From assembly GCA_017640665.1 (NCBI GenBank), contig JAEPQE010000001.1, positions 1,443,262 to 1,507,261 on the forward strand: 64,000 bases of DNA, given 5' to 3'. Source of the stretch: Balneolaceae bacterium (GTDB lineage Bacteria > Bacteroidota > Rhodothermia > Balneolales > Balneolaceae). The first letter of the stretch is position 1. Each line of letters starts with the position of its first letter. The notes under the pieces are model-generated. The model was not told the origin of the DNA. It saw only the letters and a program-made list of their open reading frames with translations, and ran no database searches. Positions 34,883-44,052 of this stretch are shown piece after piece. A program made the position numbers and the translations under genes.

Positions 34883-36373
34883 TTAAATAAGATCCAGTGG
34901 CTCCAACGTTTTATTGGAGGATAATATATGGTGGTCTGCTTTTTCTTTTCCATCTAAAAGTGCAAAAACTGCCGCAAGTTCCGGTTTTTTTTCCTGAAGC
35001 CAGAATCCGGCTGTTTTTCCAGCCAAGACATCCCCAAAACCAGCTCGGGAAAATATACGGGTATCATACCCGGTAACTAAGGTTTGGTTTTCACTCACAA
35101 TTACAGAAGGTAGCCCTTTTGAAAGGATAGTTGCATCAAGTTGCGATGCTAAATTTCGAGCTATGGTTAATCTGTCATCCGAATCGATCCCTGTAAGCGT
35201 TTTTAGTTCGCCGGGGTGAGGGGTAAGGATCCATTCAGCATATTTCGGTTTTTGTAACAAGCTTTCTTCAGATAAAGCAAACAGAGCGTCTGCATCAATT
35301 ACAACTTTACCTGAAAACTCAGAAAGAAAATATCTTACAAAACTAACAGTCTCTGGGTTTCTCCCTAAACCAGGGCCAATCAACACAGAACCTTGCTTCT
35401 CAGAAACTAAGGAGGTAACATCCTTTAAATGATTCGAGGAGAAATAGGAGTCAGTAGAATCCCCAACCGGTTTTTTGATAATCTGAACAAGGTTCTTCTC
35501 ATAAATCTCAAGCAAACCTTTTGGGGTGATGAGTACCACGCCTCCAAGCCCGGTCGACCAGGCACTTTTGGTTGCAAGTACTGCGGCTCCGGTTAACCCT
35601 TCTGATCCGGCTATTACATATAACACACCACCATCATATTTATGCTTTCTTTGGGGTGATGAAGTACGAAGCCTGTCTACCCATTCAACATCGATAAGGA
35701 AGGTATCGGAATTTTTGAACGATGAAGGAAAAGGTAGTTCACAGAAAATAATCTCTCCGCAATACTCATATCCTGAATTCATAAAGAATCCCTGCTTTAA
35801 TGTTCCAAAGGCAAGCGTATAATCCGCTTTAATTGCCATTCCAAGAACTTTTCCTGAATCTGAACACAAGCCTGTTGGGATATCCATTGCAAAAACCGGA
35901 AAATCTTGATCATTTACCCATTCGATAACCTTTTTGTAAGGTGATCTGACTTCCGAATTTAATCCCGTGCCCAGCATCCCATCTATCATGAAGTCGAAAG
36001 ATGCGTTCATTGGTAGCTCATCCGGAGAGGAATAGAAATGAATATCATGATCGAGCTTTTGAAGGAGCTTCAGGTTTTTGCTGCAATCTTTAGATAAGCC
36101 CTCCATCCCCGAAACAAAAAGAACAGAACTTTTGATACCATGCTCTCTAAGTATTCGGGCTACAACCAGCGCATCTCCGGCATTATTTCCTTTCCCACAA
36201 ATAAAAAGACCATGAGTATCGGTTGTAACTTGTTGAAGGATAAAATCAGCGGCGCGAGTCCCCGCGATTTCCATTAGGGTAAAGCCATCAATTCCAAATT
36301 CAGAAATAGTACGCTCATCAAGCTTCCTACTCCCTTTGGCAGTGAACAGCTGATATGAGTGTGGTATCTTCAT
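34883..36373 (-). CDS. nnr: Bifunctional NAD(P)H-hydrate epimerase/dehydratase
   Basis: 496 residues, a fusion. Residues ~1-215 form the epimerase (NAXE/YjeF-N): FICGKGNNAGDALVVARILR for substrate binding, and VFAMDIPTGLCSDSG. Residues ~225-490 form the ADP-dependent dehydratase (NAXD), with VLIGPGLGRNPE, LTPHPGELKTLTG, VIDADALFALSE and SRAGFGDVLAGKTAGF, the ribokinase-like phosphate loop. Together they repair damaged NADHX/NADPHX in the cytoplasm. The protein is followed in the same frame by a VanZ-like open frame after the single TAA stop. It lies 9 bp after proS and is probably read from the same transcript. Confidence 0.93.
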   Translation of the reverse strand: MKIPHSYQLFTAKGSRKLDERTISEFGIDGFTLMEIAGTRAADFILQQVTTDTHGLFICGKGNNAGDALVVARILREHGIKSSVLFVSGMEGLSKDCSKNLKLLQKLDHDIHFYSSPDELPMNASFDFMIDGMLGTGLNSEVRSPYKKVIEWVNDQDFPVFAMDIPTGLCSDSGKVLGMAIKADYTLAFGTLKQGFFMNSGYEYCGEIIFCELPFPSSFKNSDTFLIDVEWVDRLRTSSPQRKHKYDGGVLYVIAGSEGLTGAAVLATKSAWSTGLGGVVLITPKGLLEIYEKNLVQIIKKPVGDSTDSYFSSNHLKDVTSLVSEKQGSVLIGPGLGRNPETVSFVRYFLSEFSGKVVIDADALFALSEESLLQKPKYAEWILTPHPGELKTLTGIDSDDRLTIARNLASQLDATILSKGLPSVIVSENQTLVTGYDTRIFSRAGFGDVLAGKTAGFWLQEKKPELAAVFALLDGKEKADHHILSSNKTLEPLDLI

Positions 36374-36382
36374 GAAATTGGT

Positions 36383-37849
36383 TTAATACGCTTTCGCGAA
36401 CAAAACTTTTTGCTTCGATGGATTTCCGGTAACCATACATTTACCTGCTTTGCCTTCAGTTAAAGGGATGCAGCGAATCGTTGCCTTGGTTTCATTCTTG
36501 ATGAGTTCTTCAGTCTCAGCAGTTCCGTCCCAATGGGCGTAAACAAACCCTCCTTTTTCTTCCAGAACAGATTTAAATTCCTCATAAGAATCTACTTCTG
36601 AAGTCTTTTCATCCCGGCGCTTTTTAGCCGTTTCAAACAGATCATTTTGAATGGTTCCAAGGAGTTCCTGAACCAGTGTTCCAATTCCCTCTCTGGATTC
36701 GAAGCTTTTGTTTTTGGTGTCACGGCGGGCAAGCTCCACATTTCCTTTTTCAACATCACGTGGGCCAACAGCAATTCGAAGAGGTATTCCGGTGGCTTCG
36801 TGTTCGGCAAACTTAAAGCCGGGTTTGTAATTGTCGCGATCATCCAATTTCACACGGATTCCTAATTCTTTCAATTCATTGTAGATGGAATCTCCATATT
36901 CAAGAACGACAGCCCGTTGTTCGTCATCACGATAAATAGGAACTATTACAACCTGAGTTGGAGCCAGTTTAGGAGGAAGAACTAGGCCCTGATCATCTGA
37001 ATGAGTCATAATTAATCCACCAATCAATCGGGTTGAAACGCCCCAGCTTGTTGCCCAAACTAGCTTGTGATCGCCATCACTATCCTGGAATTTCACATCA
37101 AAGGCTTTGGCAAAATTCTGTCCAAGGAAATGTGAAGTTCCTGCCTGAAGTGCTTTTCCGTCTTGCATTAATGCCTCAATGCAGTAGGTGTCTTCTGCTC
37201 CGGCAAAGCGTTCGCTTTCGGTTTTAACTCCGGTAATCACCGGCATTGCCATATAGTCTTCGGCAAACGTACGATATACTTCCAGCATTTGAAGGGTTTC
37301 GTCAACCGCTTCCTGTTTGGTGGCATGCGCGGTATGCCCTTCCTGCCAAAGGAATTCCATGGTTCGGAGAAACAACCGTGTTCTCATTTCCCATCGAACC
37401 ACATTCGCCCATTGATTAATCAGAATCGGGAGGTCACGAAAGGATTGTATCCAGTTTCGATAAGTATCCCAGATAATGGTTTCTGAAGTAGGACGAACAA
37501 TCAGCTCTTCTTCCAATTTTGATTCAGGATCTACTTCTACACCACCGTCAACGGCCTTTAAGCGACTATGGGTAATCACAGCACATTCTTTGGCAAATCC
37601 TTCTACATGTTGAGCTTCTTTGCTCAGAAAAGATTTTGGGATAAAAAGAGGGAAATAGGCATTCTCATGTCCGGTTTCTTTAAACATGCCATCCAGTCCG
37701 GCTTGCATGTTTTCCCAAAGCGCCATTCCGTTTGGTCGGATAACCATACATCCCCGGACCGGAGAGTGTTCCGCCAGTTTTGCTTCCTTTACTACATCCA
37801 GGTACCACTGCGAATAATCCTGTTCTCTTTTCGTAATCTTTTGTGCCAT
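36383..37849 (-). CDS. proS: Prolyl-tRNA synthetase
   Basis: 488 residues, the archaeal/eukaryotic-like short form without the INS editing insertion. Class II features include [20 protein letters not shown] (motif 2 neighbourhood), [20 protein letters not shown] and [20 protein letters not shown] (motif 3). The anticodon-binding domain follows from ~295 ([17 protein letters not shown]), and the extreme C-terminus [20 protein letters not shown] is the zinc-binding-like extension typical of this subtype. It charges tRNA-Pro. It is upstream of nnr by 9 bp, and a tRNA gene lies divergently 201 bp away. Confidence 0.95.
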   Translation of the reverse strand: MAQKITKREQDYSQWYLDVVKEAKLAEHSPVRGCMVIRPNGMALWENMQAGLDGMFKETGHENAYFPLFIPKSFLSKEAQHVEGFAKECAVITHSRLKAVDGGVEVDPESKLEEELIVRPTSETIIWDTYRNWIQSFRDLPILINQWANVVRWEMRTRLFLRTMEFLWQEGHTAHATKQEAVDETLQMLEVYRTFAEDYMAMPVITGVKTESERFAGAEDTYCIEALMQDGKALQAGTSHFLGQNFAKAFDVKFQDSDGDHKLVWATSWGVSTRLIGGLIMTHSDDQGLVLPPKLAPTQVVIVPIYRDDEQRAVVLEYGDSIYNELKELGIRVKLDDRDNYKPGFKFAEHEATGIPLRIAVGPRDVEKGNVELARRDTKNKSFESREGIGTLVQELLGTIQNDLFETAKKRRDEKTSEVDSYEEFKSVLEEKGGFVYAHWDGTAETEELIKNETKATIRCIPLTEGKAGKCMVTGNPSKQKVLFAKAY

Positions 37850-38050
37850 TATCTGTTGTTAGCTGCGTTCAAATGATAGAATTGAAGGTAACAAACTTAG
37901 AAATGAGATTTGGGAGATTTAACTAAAAAATTGTTACGACTAAGCGAGGAAAGCCTTATATTTGATGCTCTTTGAAATTATTGAGCCACAAAAGCATAGA
38001 AATACAAAATGGTTGCATTTTGATTTTCGAAATTTGTGGTTTAACAAATT

Positions 38051-38127
38051 GGCGTGGTAGCTCAGATGGTTAGAGCGCACGACTCATAATCGTGAGGTCG
38101 GCGGTTCAATTCCGCCCCACGCTACCA
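38051..38127 (+). tRNA. tRNA-Met (CAU), elongator; tRNA-Ile2 not excluded
   Basis: 77 nt with cloverleaf arms: acceptor GGCGTGG/CCACGCT (G1-U72 wobble), D-arm GCTC..GAGC, anticodon stem CACGA/TCGTG with loop CTCATAA (anticodon CAT), T-arm GCGG TTCAATT CCGC, and a genomically encoded CCA. It lacks the C1-A72 mismatch and GGG/CCC anticodon-stem pairs of initiators, so it is an elongator. A lysidine-modified tRNA-Ile2 shares this anticodon loop and cannot be excluded without TilS-identity analysis. Confidence 0.92.
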
Positions 38128-38138
38128 AAGAAATTTAG

Positions 38139-38172
38139 AGCCCGGTTCAATGAAATGAGCAGGGCTTTTTTT
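38139..38172 (+). terminator. Terminator after the CAU tRNA
   Basis: AGCCC pairs with GGGCT over an 18-nt loop, followed by seven T at 38166-38172. This is suitable to end the tRNA transcript. Confidence 0.65.
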
Positions 38173-38251
38173 ATGTTCTTCATTTTTATTTAGTGTGATA
38201 TACAGATAACTTTATATAGACTCTTTCCAAAGAAAAAATTTATGCTTAGAT

Positions 38252-39535
38252 ATGAATAGAATTATTATCCTTGTCGCCTTAATAGTACTAACAGCACAAT
38301 CAAGAGAAACGAAAGCTCAAACCTTCCAGCTCGATGAAAATGGAGTTACAATAACATGTGATGGTGCAAGTGTTGGAGTTACTGGCGAAGTAGGAGGGAC
38401 TATCTATACCGCTGTTGATGATAATTCACTTCGGGATAGTGTGAGTACAGGAGCTGATTTGACAGAGGTTTGTACTAGTTTGGTGACAAACTTGTCTGAA
38501 TTATTTGAGGGCAATATATCTTTTAATCAGAATATAAGTGTCTGGGATGTAAGTTCGGTAGTAGTAATGAATTCGCTTTTTTCACAAGCAGAGTCTTTTA
38601 ATCAGGATATTAGTAATTGGGACGTAAGTTCAGTGGAAAATATGGAAGAACTTTTCTTTAGAGCCAATTCTTTTAATCATGACATTAGTAGTTGGGATGT
38701 TAGTTCTGTTACAAATATGAGTAGTTTATTTGCGCAAACAAATCTATTCAATCAGGATATTGGCAATTGGGATGTTAGCTCGGTTACAAATATGGAAGGG
38801 GTATTTAATGCAGCGCTCGCATTTGATCAGGATATCGGAAGTTGGGATGTTAGTTTAGTTACTGACATGTTTGCAATGTTTTCCGGTGCTTCATCTTTTA
38901 ATCAAGATATAAGTGCTTGGGACGTAAGCTCAGTGACCAAAATGCAGGCAATGTTTAGTAGAGCGACTAACTTTAATCAAAATATTGGTAATTGGGATGT
39001 TGGTTCAGTTGTGAATATGAGGCTAATGTTTCGACAGGCTACTTCTTTCAACCAAGATATTGGAAGTTGGGACGTAAGCGCAGTCACTACTATGCTCAAT
39101 ATGTTTGATGGAGCAACCATTTTTAATCAGGATCTAACAAATTGGTGTGTTGAAAAAATTACTTCTGAGCCAATAGGTTTTTCAACTGAAAGCGCCCTTA
39201 CAGAAGCTAACAAACCCATTTGGGGTACATGTCCGGAACCTGTATCGAATGAATACAGTGAGAATATTCCAGAGAAATATAAGCTTCTGCAAAACTATCC
39301 AAACCCGTTCAATCCAAGTACACAGATTCAATTTGATCTTCCTGAAACAGGTAGAGTAAAGTTTTCTGTTTATAATATGCTTGGTCAGCAAGTAGCGGTT
39401 CTTTTGGATGAAGTGAAAACTGCAGGTTCACATTCCATTAATTTTGATGCAGGTGAGCTTACTTCAGGAACTTACATCTATCGCCTAAGTACTCCGGATG
39501 GTGTTATTTCCAAACAAATGATGCTAATTAAATAA
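38252..39535 (+). CDS. BspA-type repeat surface protein with T9SS sorting domain
   Basis: 427 residues: a signal peptide (to ~22), a short leader, eight 25-residue repeats (~91-290) of the form [20 protein letters not shown], then a partial ninth. This is the DUF285/BspA leucine-rich-like repeat found in bacterial adhesins. The C-terminal ~90 residues are a T9SS type A sorting domain: [52 protein letters not shown], and final KQMMLIK. It is a likely exposed adhesin. It stands alone, with a TM2 gene 102 bp downstream. Confidence 0.93.
   Translation: MNRIIILVALIVLTAQSRETKAQTFQLDENGVTITCDGASVGVTGEVGGTIYTAVDDNSLRDSVSTGADLTEVCTSLVTNLSELFEGNISFNQNISVWDVSSVVVMNSLFSQAESFNQDISNWDVSSVENMEELFFRANSFNHDISSWDVSSVTNMSSLFAQTNLFNQDIGNWDVSSVTNMEGVFNAALAFDQDIGSWDVSLVTDMFAMFSGASSFNQDISAWDVSSVTKMQAMFSRATNFNQNIGNWDVGSVVNMRLMFRQATSFNQDIGSWDVSAVTTMLNMFDGATIFNQDLTNWCVEKITSEPIGFSTESALTEANKPIWGTCPEPVSNEYSENIPEKYKLLQNYPNPFNPSTQIQFDLPETGRVKFSVYNMLGQQVAVLLDEVKTAGSHSINFDAGELTSGTYIYRLSTPDGVISKQMMLIK
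38522..39157 (+). repeat. 75-bp tandem coding repeats in the BspA gene
   Basis: Eight 75-bp units plus a partial ninth encode FNQDIxxWDVSSVxxM. Units differ at third positions and in the spacer after Met, so they are old and maintained by protein constraint. Confidence 0.9.
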
Positions 39536-39637
39536 CTAATCAAGGGTATTTTTCCTAGTCGACATTTATGAAGAAACTTATTTTCTTATTCATCGAAGGA
39601 GTTCAGCATTTAAATCCACAAAAAAGTATCAACCATC

Positions 39638-40276
39638 TTGAAAAAATCTGATCAGTTTGAATTAGTAGCGCAGGCGAGACAAGTTTTTGAAGAAGCTTCC
39701 AAGAGATATGAAGGGTTGCTTTCCAATCTGGATGAGACAGAATCGGTACGTACTACAAGTCTGGCTATTACTATTTCAGATTCACTTAAAAACCTGAACC
39801 GTAAGGTCAATGCATTTCAAGTCGGTAATATCGACCTGAATAAGTTGATGGATGAATTTATTTTTGAAGAAGAAATGATTTCGGGAGAACTGGAGATTCA
39901 AACGAATAGTCATGTCCAGTTAAAGCGTTTTGCAAAGCGGTTACTTCAGAGTATTAAAGATTTTATTTCAAAAACAGGTGGAAAGAAAAGAAAGGTCAGG
40001 GATGTTGTGGTTAATCAGTACAGCTCTAAGCAGAAATCAAAAGCGATTGCTTATCTGCTTTGGTTTTTTGGTGGGTTTGGGACCTTAGGACTTCATCGGT
40101 TTTATCTCGGAAGAATCGGAACTGGAATAGGATGGTTATTTACAGGGGGAGCTTTCTTTCTTGGTGCAGCGTATGATTTATTTGCCTTATCCGGTATGGT
40201 AGATGATCAGAATTATATGAACCAGTTAAGAGAAGTGAAGCTGAAGTCGTTGTCGGATAAAAATACTAGCCAATAA
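39638..40276 (+). CDS. TM2 domain-containing protein
   Basis: 212 residues starting at TTG 39638; an in-frame stop at 39611 and the absence of ATG/GTG in between leave no better start. The first ~125 residues form a charged helical, probably coiled-coil, cytoplasmic part (SKRYEGLLSNLDETE and following). From ~133, SKQKSKAIAYLLWFFGGFGT, GLHRFYLGRIGTGIGWLFTG and AAYDLFALSGMVDDQ match a TM2 domain, two helices with the DLF motif. TM2 proteins have no agreed function. It is monocistronic, facing the convergent RR gene across 584 bp. Confidence 0.85.
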   Translation: MKKSDQFELVAQARQVFEEASKRYEGLLSNLDETESVRTTSLAITISDSLKNLNRKVNAFQVGNIDLNKLMDEFIFEEEMISGELEIQTNSHVQLKRFAKRLLQSIKDFISKTGGKKRKVRDVVVNQYSSKQKSKAIAYLLWFFGGFGTLGLHRFYLGRIGTGIGWLFTGGAFFLGAAYDLFALSGMVDDQNYMNQLREVKLKSLSDKNTSQ

Positions 40277-40308
40277 AAAAGCCGTCCCCAAATCAATGGT
40301 TGACGGCT
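40273..40308 (-). terminator. Leftward terminator between TM2 and RR genes
   Basis: On the minus strand, AGCCGTC (40302-40308) pairs with GACGGCT (40280-40286), followed by a run of T (A-tract at 40275-40280 on the plus strand). It would end a leftward RNA that enters from the regulator side. Confidence 0.6.
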
Positions 40309-40860
40309 AATATCATCTACAGACGGCTATTACCCCATTTGCAGTTAAAACATACCTGAATGTCGGCGATTGCTCAATAGATGCTTTTACGTAATTTGAC
40401 TACGTATTTATACGTAATAGACGTCTCATTTTCTATAATGGTCAATCCTTAACTCGTTTCAGGATCTTATGAGCCGAACTCAAAAGTCTTTCTTTCCACT
40501 TTTACCTAGTTAAAAGTGGAGCAAAACCCACCGGCGAGGATTTATTCGGGGCAGCTATTCTCCGCTTCAGGCGAATAATCAAATGTTCTGAGTACAGAAC
40601 TGATTTTTTGCATCTCTGAAGCTGTGATGAATATCTGCTATTCCTTCATAATTCCTATGCCGGTAATTTTTACTTCAGATTAAATTAAATGCCTTCAAAA
40701 CTTAGTCCAGAAAAAATGGGCAAGCCCTGAAATTAAAGGGAGTGAGGATCGTAATCGTTCTGATTAACAACGTTTCGTGAAAACGAAATCTTCATTATTT
40801 CTGGCGACTTTTGCGCGACTTTTGTGCACTCAAAAGGTGCATGTAAAAACAAAAGAAATA
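40309..40860. other. Structured non-coding stretch between convergent genes
   Basis: 552 bp with no credible gene. It contains three TACGTA hexamers (40388, 40401, 40411) and a 9-bp hairpin TCCACTTTT...AAAAGTGGA near 40495-40520. Near the right end are a direct repeat GCGACTTTTG (40804 and 40815) and a GTGCA inverted pair at 40825-40841. Its minus strand is bounded by a terminator at the left. It may be a small RNA, a long 3' UTR of the regulator, or a decayed mobile element. Confidence 0.4.
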
Positions 40861-41499
40861 TTAAACCAAATGTTTATTCTGAAGAGCGTATCGGACTAAA
40901 CCGGCCGTGTTTTTCTGCCCAAGTTTTTTGAGGAGGTTAGTACGGTGTTTATCTACGGTTCTGGGGCTAATAAATAACTTTTTCGCAATCTCAGAGCTGG
41001 TCATTCCTTCTACTAACAATGACAAAACTTCTTTTTCGCGATGGGTAATCTGTTTTTTGCCTTTTCGCATTCTGGCCAGACGCAGGTACTCACGGGTCAT
41101 CATTTTTGAAAATTGTTTACCCAGGAAATTCTCGCCATTCGCTACTTTTAAAGCGGCGTCGATCAACTCAATTCGATGTGCGGATTTTAACAGAAGTCCA
41201 TTCGCACCGGAATCGAGAAAGTCATTCAGAATGGCATCGTTATCAGAGTCTGCCATCATTAATACGTTGGCGTCGGGATATTTTTCTATAATTTTATTAG
41301 CCAGCTGAATTCCGCTTATTTCAGGCATTGAAAAAGATAAGACGCACAAATCAGGCTTCACACTTTCATAAGCGGTAAGTACCAACGCACCATTGTCGAC
41401 TTCACTGCAAATTTCGAAGTCGGCTTCGCGAAGGATGGAGCTTAGTCCATGCCGGAATATTTCGTTGCCGTCTGCAACAATCGTTTTGATTGTCCCCAT
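40861..41499 (-). CDS. Atypical NarL/LuxR-type response regulator lacking the phospho-Asp
   Basis: 212 residues: receiver-like domain (~1-120) and LuxR helix-turn-helix (~145-212: ITHREKEVLSLLVEGMTSSE, IAKKLFISPRTVDKHRTNLL, KKLGQKNTAGLVRYAL). The receiver has lost key residues. Where NarL-type proteins have an acidic pair, it reads VADGN. The phospho-acceptor Asp in PDLxxxDxxMP is Ser55 (PDLCVLSFSMPEISG), and the switch Thr in VLMxT is Ala (VLMMADSD). The conserved Lys (GLLLKSAH) is kept. Phosphorylation by a standard kinase is therefore not expected, so the protein may act constitutively or be controlled by ligand or dimerisation. Confidence 0.85.
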   Translation of the reverse strand: MGTIKTIVADGNEIFRHGLSSILREADFEICSEVDNGALVLTAYESVKPDLCVLSFSMPEISGIQLANKIIEKYPDANVLMMADSDNDAILNDFLDSGANGLLLKSAHRIELIDAALKVANGENFLGKQFSKMMTREYLRLARMRKGKKQITHREKEVLSLLVEGMTSSEIAKKLFISPRTVDKHRTNLLKKLGQKNTAGLVRYALQNKHLV

Positions 41500-41612
41500 T
41501 TAAGACCTCCCCAGGCTCAATGAGTTGTATCTGATATCTTTAAAAAGGACTGCTAAAGTAGTTAAAAAAATCAGTTTGGCAAAAATTATGTTTGCTTGTG
41601 GTAACTCTTTAA

Positions 41613-41640
41613 GGTCATCCCGGACTTGATCCGGGATCCT
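41613..41640. repeat. REP-like dispersed palindrome (form 1)
   Basis: ATCCCGGA CTTGA TCCGGGAT: 8-bp arms, 5-nt loop (41617-41637), within GGTCATCC...GATCC context. This pattern is widespread in bacterial genomes as a repetitive extragenic palindrome. Confidence 0.7.
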
Positions 41641-41696
41641 AGAGAGGTTTAAAATTAGATTATGAGCTTAGCCTAAGATCAAAGCCTTTACATAAA

Positions 41697-41740
41697 ATCC
41701 TGAAACAAGCCTGTGCTGAACTCGATTCAGTATTCAGGAT
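41697..41740. repeat. REP-like dispersed palindrome (form 2)
   Basis: ATCCTGAA (41697) and TTCAGGAT (41733-41740) arms surround a 28-nt loop with an inner CTGAACTCGATTCAG hairpin, followed by GACGTC. The arms match the palindromes at 60537-60557 and, in part, 60060-60076. Confidence 0.65.
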
Positions 41741-41744
41741 GACG

Positions 41745-42170
41745 TCAAATGGAAATACATATAAAAACAGACAACCCAGCCTTCACAGTCCAAAGTATAG
41801 TTCGCACCCAATTTGTATTTACAAGACTGGTTATAACAATGTCATCTTTGCCTTTGGCTAGTTTAGCGTGGTTTGGCACAGATAAAAGAAAGGTAGAAGT
41901 CCAGATCAGGCATACTAAGTAAAAGCCAATCGCATTCAGGCTGAATAACTCATCATTCCACCAGAGAAAACCAGAGGTGATCAGTTCAGTAATCATCACT
42001 GGAATTACGATAAAGCTGATTCTTCTGTTATGAAAAGGGTGGAAATTTAAAAAATCAGCTTCATCAACAAAGTGAAAAGCAGGGTAGTGTACCAACTGAA
42101 TCGTCCAGATTAGCCCGGTAAGGAAAAGAGAAGCCGAAAGATTTATGAGAAAAATGAGGTTTAAGTCCAC
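41745..42170 (-). CDS. Four-helix membrane protein of unknown function
   Basis: About 141 residues from a GTG at 42170 (VDLNLIFLINLSASLFLTGL). A start further upstream would overlap the aspS start on the other strand and adds residues that look non-coding. Four membrane helices are visible, with the motif WTIQLVHYPAFHFVDEADFL FHPFHNRR between helices 1 and 2 and a closing NTNWVRTILWTVKAGL. The conserved-looking HYP and HNRR suggest a DUF1772-like (integral membrane) protein, but I cannot assign a family firmly. It is divergent from aspS. Confidence 0.6.
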   Translation of the reverse strand: MDLNLIFLINLSASLFLTGLIWTIQLVHYPAFHFVDEADFLNFHPFHNRRISFIVIPVMITELITSGFLWWNDELFSLNAIGFYLVCLIWTSTFLLSVPNHAKLAKGKDDIVITSLVNTNWVRTILWTVKAGLSVFICISI

Positions 42171-42253
42171 GGAAGCAAGCGATTCGTTTTCATAATGCGT
42201 ATTTTCTGCGCCTTTGCAACATAAAATATCACTCCACGATTCATCGAACAACA

Positions 42254-44026
42254 ATGACCTTAAAAAGAACACATACCTGTGGCGAGTTAAAAGCAGAACA
42301 TATTGGGCAGGAAGTAACCCTTAATGGATGGGTTGGGCCAAGAAGAGACCTGGGCGGACTTATTTTTATTGATCTCCGCGACAGATACGGAGTTACACAA
42401 ATTGTATTTACTGAAGAAGATGCAAAGTTACATTCCCGAGCCGAAGATTTGAGAGCAGAATATGTAATAGGCATTAAGGGAAAAGTAATTGAGCGTGGTG
42501 ACGAAAACATCAACCCGAATTTGATTACCGGTGAAATAGAGATCGAGGTAAACGAACTAGTGATTTACTCTGAAGCCGAAACTCCGCCTTTTGAAATCAA
42601 AGATGGGATTGCAACCAATGAAGAAGTTCGGTTAAAATATCGATATCTGGATCTGCGTCGTCCGGAAATGCAGCAAAAATTAATGCTGCGTTCAAAAGCG
42701 TATCAGGCGATTCGTTCATATTACCATGAGCATGATTTTGCAGAGGTTGAAACTCCCGTATTGATGAAAAGCACTCCTGAAGGAGCACGTGATTATCTGG
42801 TTCCGAGTAGGGTAAATGCAGGTAAGTTTTTTGCACTTCCTCAAAGTCCGCAGACCTACAAACAATTATTAATGGTTTCGGGGTACGACCGTTATTTCCA
42901 GATTACTAAATGTTTCAGAGATGAGGATTTACGAGCTGACCGCCAGCCGGAATTCACACAGATTGATGTGGAGATGAGCTTTGTAGATGAAGAAGCCGTG
43001 TTTTCTCATCATGAAGGATTAATGCAAAGGATTTTCAAGGAAACAATTGGTGAGGACATTGAAGCTCCGTTTCCGAGAATGAGCTATGAAGACGCCATGA
43101 ATACCTATGGTTCTGATAAACCGGATACTCGTTTTGGTTTGGAATTTGTTGATTTTTCAGAAATTGTAAAGGATGCTGAATTTAAAGTATTCTCAGGCAC
43201 CGTAGCCAATGGAGGAGGTGTTGTAGGATTTACGATTCCGGGATTAGGAACAATGGGTCGTGGTGAAATAGATCGCTGGACAGATCGCGCAAAGAAAGAG
43301 GCGGGAGCTGGTGGATTGATTTACATTAAAATGCTGGAAGATGGTCCGCTTTGTAGTGTTGGAAAGTTCCTTACACCCGAAATTGTAAATGAGATGGTTG
43401 AGGCATCAGGAGCAAAAACCGGAGATCTTGTTTTCATGTTGGCCGGACCAAAACCAGAGGTATTGGAGCAACTCGGACATCTTCGTTTAATGATTGGTGA
43501 AGCTTTTGATCTGATTGATAAAAAAGCGTTCAATTTGCTTTGGGTAACAGATTTCCCATTGTTGGAATGGGACGAGGAGACTCGAAGATATCATGCGATG
43601 CATCACCCGTTCACTTCTCCAAAAGAAGAAGACATGGACAAACTGGATTCCGACCCTGCTTCGGTTAATGCCCGTGCTTATGATTTGGTTCTTAACGGTT
43701 CTGAAATTGGTGGGGGTTCAATCCGGATTCACAACAGAGGCGTACAACAAAAAATGTTTGAACTTTTAGGAATCGGAGCAGAAGAGGCGGAAGAGAAATT
43801 CGGATTCTTACTTGACGCTTTCAAATACGGAGCGCCTCCACATGGTGGAATAGCACTGGGATTGGATAGGATTGTAATGCTATTAACAGGAGCGGGAAGT
43901 TTGCGGGATGTTATTGCGTTCCCAAAAAATCAACGTGCTCAAAGTATGATGGACAACTCTCCGGCGGAAGTAGATATTGAACAATTGAATGAACTTCATA
44001 TTTCTTTAAAAAGAACGTTGAAGTAG
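42254..44026 (+). CDS. aspS: Aspartyl-tRNA synthetase
   Basis: 590 residues, the bacterial form with a GAD insertion domain (~310-425) in the catalytic module. The OB-fold anticodon domain opens with VTLNGWVGPRRDLGGLIFID and YGVTQIVF. Class II motifs include PQSPQTYKQLLMVSGYDRYF, CFRDEDLRADRQPEFTQID (motif 2) and PPHGGIALGLDRIVMLLTGA (motif 3). It attaches aspartate to tRNA-Asp. It is transcribed alone from a short divergent promoter region and ends in a hairpin. Confidence 0.97.
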   Translation: MTLKRTHTCGELKAEHIGQEVTLNGWVGPRRDLGGLIFIDLRDRYGVTQIVFTEEDAKLHSRAEDLRAEYVIGIKGKVIERGDENINPNLITGEIEIEVNELVIYSEAETPPFEIKDGIATNEEVRLKYRYLDLRRPEMQQKLMLRSKAYQAIRSYYHEHDFAEVETPVLMKSTPEGARDYLVPSRVNAGKFFALPQSPQTYKQLLMVSGYDRYFQITKCFRDEDLRADRQPEFTQIDVEMSFVDEEAVFSHHEGLMQRIFKETIGEDIEAPFPRMSYEDAMNTYGSDKPDTRFGLEFVDFSEIVKDAEFKVFSGTVANGGGVVGFTIPGLGTMGRGEIDRWTDRAKKEAGAGGLIYIKMLEDGPLCSVGKFLTPEIVNEMVEASGAKTGDLVFMLAGPKPEVLEQLGHLRLMIGEAFDLIDKKAFNLLWVTDFPLLEWDEETRRYHAMHHPFTSPKEEDMDKLDSDPASVNARAYDLVLNGSEIGGGSIRIHNRGVQQKMFELLGIGAEEAEEKFGFLLDAFKYGAPPHGGIALGLDRIVMLLTGAGSLRDVIAFPKNQRAQSMMDNSPAEVDIEQLNELHISLKRTLK

Positions 44027-44052
44027 GAACGTTGGTTGATTAGCCTCGGAAA

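Noticed and set aside
37568-37876. 102-residue frame over proS start
   Set aside because: Antisense shadow of the conserved ProS N-terminus.
38522-39157. Regular 75-bp repeats considered as a CRISPR array
   Set aside because: Repeats are coding, without unique spacers of constant length, and belong to the BspA protein.
40309-40860. Insertion sequence or tmRNA in the gap
   Set aside because: No transposase frame, no terminal inverted repeats with target duplication and no tRNA-like ends; only hairpins and short repeats.
42171-42272. Longer start of the four-helix membrane protein up to 42272
   Set aside because: It would overlap the aspS start on the other strand, and the extra residues lack any hydrophobic or conserved pattern.
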